A stretch of 64,000 nucleotides of DNA, taken from assembly GCA_947504045.1 (NCBI GenBank), contig CANNFY010000002.1:310001-374000 (forward strand), read 5' to 3'. Below the pieces are notes generated by a model that saw only the letters and a program-made list of their open reading frames with translations, did no database searches and was not told where the DNA came from. This document shows, piece after piece, positions 63,132-64,000 of the stretch. This DNA is from an uncultured Maribacter sp. Its GTDB lineage: Bacteria; Bacteroidota; Bacteroidia; Flavobacteriales; Flavobacteriaceae. How positions within the stretch are numbered: the stretch's first letter is position 1; each line of letters starts with the position of its first letter. A program made the translations under genes and the position numbers.

Positions 63132-64000
63132 TTATACCAGGTATTGAAAAAGGTCTGGCTTGTTATTTAAATACTCACCAAAGAAATTATTTTCTTTCAT
63201 TCTTACTATTAAAGGCTCTAAATCCGCAGGGCTTTTTAACTCTATTCCTACTACTGCAGGTGCGTTTTCTTTACTAGATTTTTTAGAGTATTCAAAGTGT
63301 GTAATATCGTCTGTAGGGCCTAAAATTTCAGTAACAAATTCTTTTAAAGCTCCTGGCCTTTGCGGAAAACGAACCATAAAATAGTGTTTTAACTGTCCGT
63401 ACAATAAAGCTCTTTCTTTTATTTCTGCAGTACGTGTAATATCGTTATTACTACCACTAATTATACAGACTACGTTTTTACCTTCTATTTCTTTTTTAAA
63501 ATAGTCTAAAGCTGTTATTGTTAAAGCTCCTGCTGGTTCAACAACTACAGCATCTCTATTATATAAATCTAAAATGGTTTGGCACACTTTACCTTCTGGT
63601 ACCGTTTGTATTTTATATAAATTATTTTTACAAACATTAAAAGTAAGATCACCAACTCTTTTTACAGCTGCGCCATCAATAAATTTATCTATAGTTTGTA
63701 ATGTAGTATTTTCTCCATTAGTAATAGAGGTTTTCATGGAGGGTGCTCCTTCTGGCTCTACTCCTATTATTTTAGTATTTGGAGAAAGTGATTTTATTAC
63801 TCCTAAAATTCCAGAAGCAAGTCCGCCTCCGCCAATGGGAACAAAAATATAATCTATAGGGCTTTTAGTTTGCTCTAAAATTTCTAATCCAACGGTTCCT
63901 TGTCCTTCTATAATTTTAGGGTCATCAAAAGGGTGAACAAAAGTTTTATTGTTTGTATCGCAAAAGGTTTTTGCTGCATTAAAGGAGTCATCAAAAGTAT
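63132..64000 (-). CDS. ilvA: Threonine ammonia-lyase, 3' part (runs off the window)
   Basis: The last ~289 residues of a PLP-dependent threonine deaminase that makes 2-oxobutanoate for isoleucine. The phosphate-binding VPIGGGGLASG, GVEPEGAPSM, VVVEPAGALTI and a short C-terminal ACT-like domain (KHYFMVRFPQRPGALKEFVTEILG) are visible. The frame is open to the window edge; an ATG at 63737 inside it is not the start, because family motifs lie upstream of it. The N-terminal part with the catalytic Lys lies outside the window. Confidence 0.94.
   Translation of the reverse strand, partial: TFDDSFNAAKTFCDTNNKTFVHPFDDPKIIEGQGTVGLEILEQTKSPIDYIFVPIGGGGLASGILGVIKSLSPNTKIIGVEPEGAPSMKTSITNGENTTLQTIDKFIDGAAVKRVGDLTFNVCKNNLYKIQTVPEGKVCQTILDLYNRDAVVVEPAGALTITALDYFKKEIEGKNVVCIISGSNNDITRTAEIKERALLYGQLKHYFMVRFPQRPGALKEFVTEILGPTDDITHFEYSKKSSKENAPAVVGIELKSPADLEPLIVRMKENNFFGEYLNNKPDLFQYLV

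Noticed and set aside
63132-63737. A complete 201-residue gene starting at ATG 63737
   Set aside because: PLP-enzyme motifs continue in the same frame upstream to the window edge, so this ATG is internal to ilvA.

Overview
The window is a gene-dense chromosomal segment of a Bacteroidota bacterium, most likely a marine member of the Flavobacteriaceae. Support comes from very low GC, repeated TAnnTTTG promoter -7 boxes, many lipoproteins with short Lys-rich signal peptides, a fused branched-chain 2-oxoacid dehydrogenase E1 alpha/beta, a MutS2 without Smr domain, and a leuC-leuD-isopropylmalate synthase-leuB operon. Genus cannot be read from the sequence. I see no rRNA, tRNA, IS element, prophage or CRISPR array, and no gap above 300 bases without a gene.

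Layout. 0.1-2.8 kb: three-gene operon (DUF1835 protein, nucleoside phosphorylase, cytosolic substrate-binding-fold protein). 2.8-9.3 kb: receiver-only response regulator, ung, mutS2 operon, DUF748 protein, MscS channel. 9.3-20 kb: dicarboxylate/amino-acid symporter, aroC, LpxH-like phosphoesterase, a 969-residue FAD/Fe-S dehydrogenase, a small outer-membrane protein, a TlpA-type lipoprotein, an LVIVD-type lipoprotein and rhomboid. 20-26.4 kb: late acyltransferase (lpxL-like), glmM, AcpH-like, gamma-glutamyltransferase, a GNAT enzyme and ppnP. 26.4-32.4 kb: a compact DNA-damage-like neighbourhood: LexA/S24-type repressor, a divergent 64-residue ORF ending in a sliding-clamp motif, a DUF4130 (TIGR03915) protein, a Tudor-like protein, uvrA, and a LOG-family protein. 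32.4-41 kb: a degenerate M1 peptidase fused to a predicted beta-barrel, E1 alpha/beta, holA diverging from an orphan HsdR_N nuclease, a glycosyltransferase and an OmpA lipoprotein. 41-55 kb: Sua5-type synthase, uvrD/pcrA, M20 amidohydrolase, FMN glutamate-synthase-like protein, a decayed OmpA paralogue, a tandem patatin pair with an intact M1 peptidase, and recG. 55-64 kb: leucine operon, serine hydrolase, NADP-GAPDH (gapN), and the 3' part of ilvA.

The most interesting locus is 27.1-28.2 kb. The repressor and a divergent tiny gene are separated by about 100 bp holding three palindromes of one form, (T)TGGA-N5-TCCA(A). A fourth, the best copy, lies inside the tiny gene. The tiny protein ends in QLSLF, which matches the consensus beta-clamp-binding motif, and the next gene is a DUF4130 protein without its usual radical-SAM partner. 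I read this as a compact, self-regulated, damage-inducible module; that function is inference. Other points of note: a LacI-type palindrome upstream of gapN, inverted repeats in the gaps of the leu operon, and a free-standing protein with a PcrA-like C-terminal (Tudor-type) motif beside uvrA.
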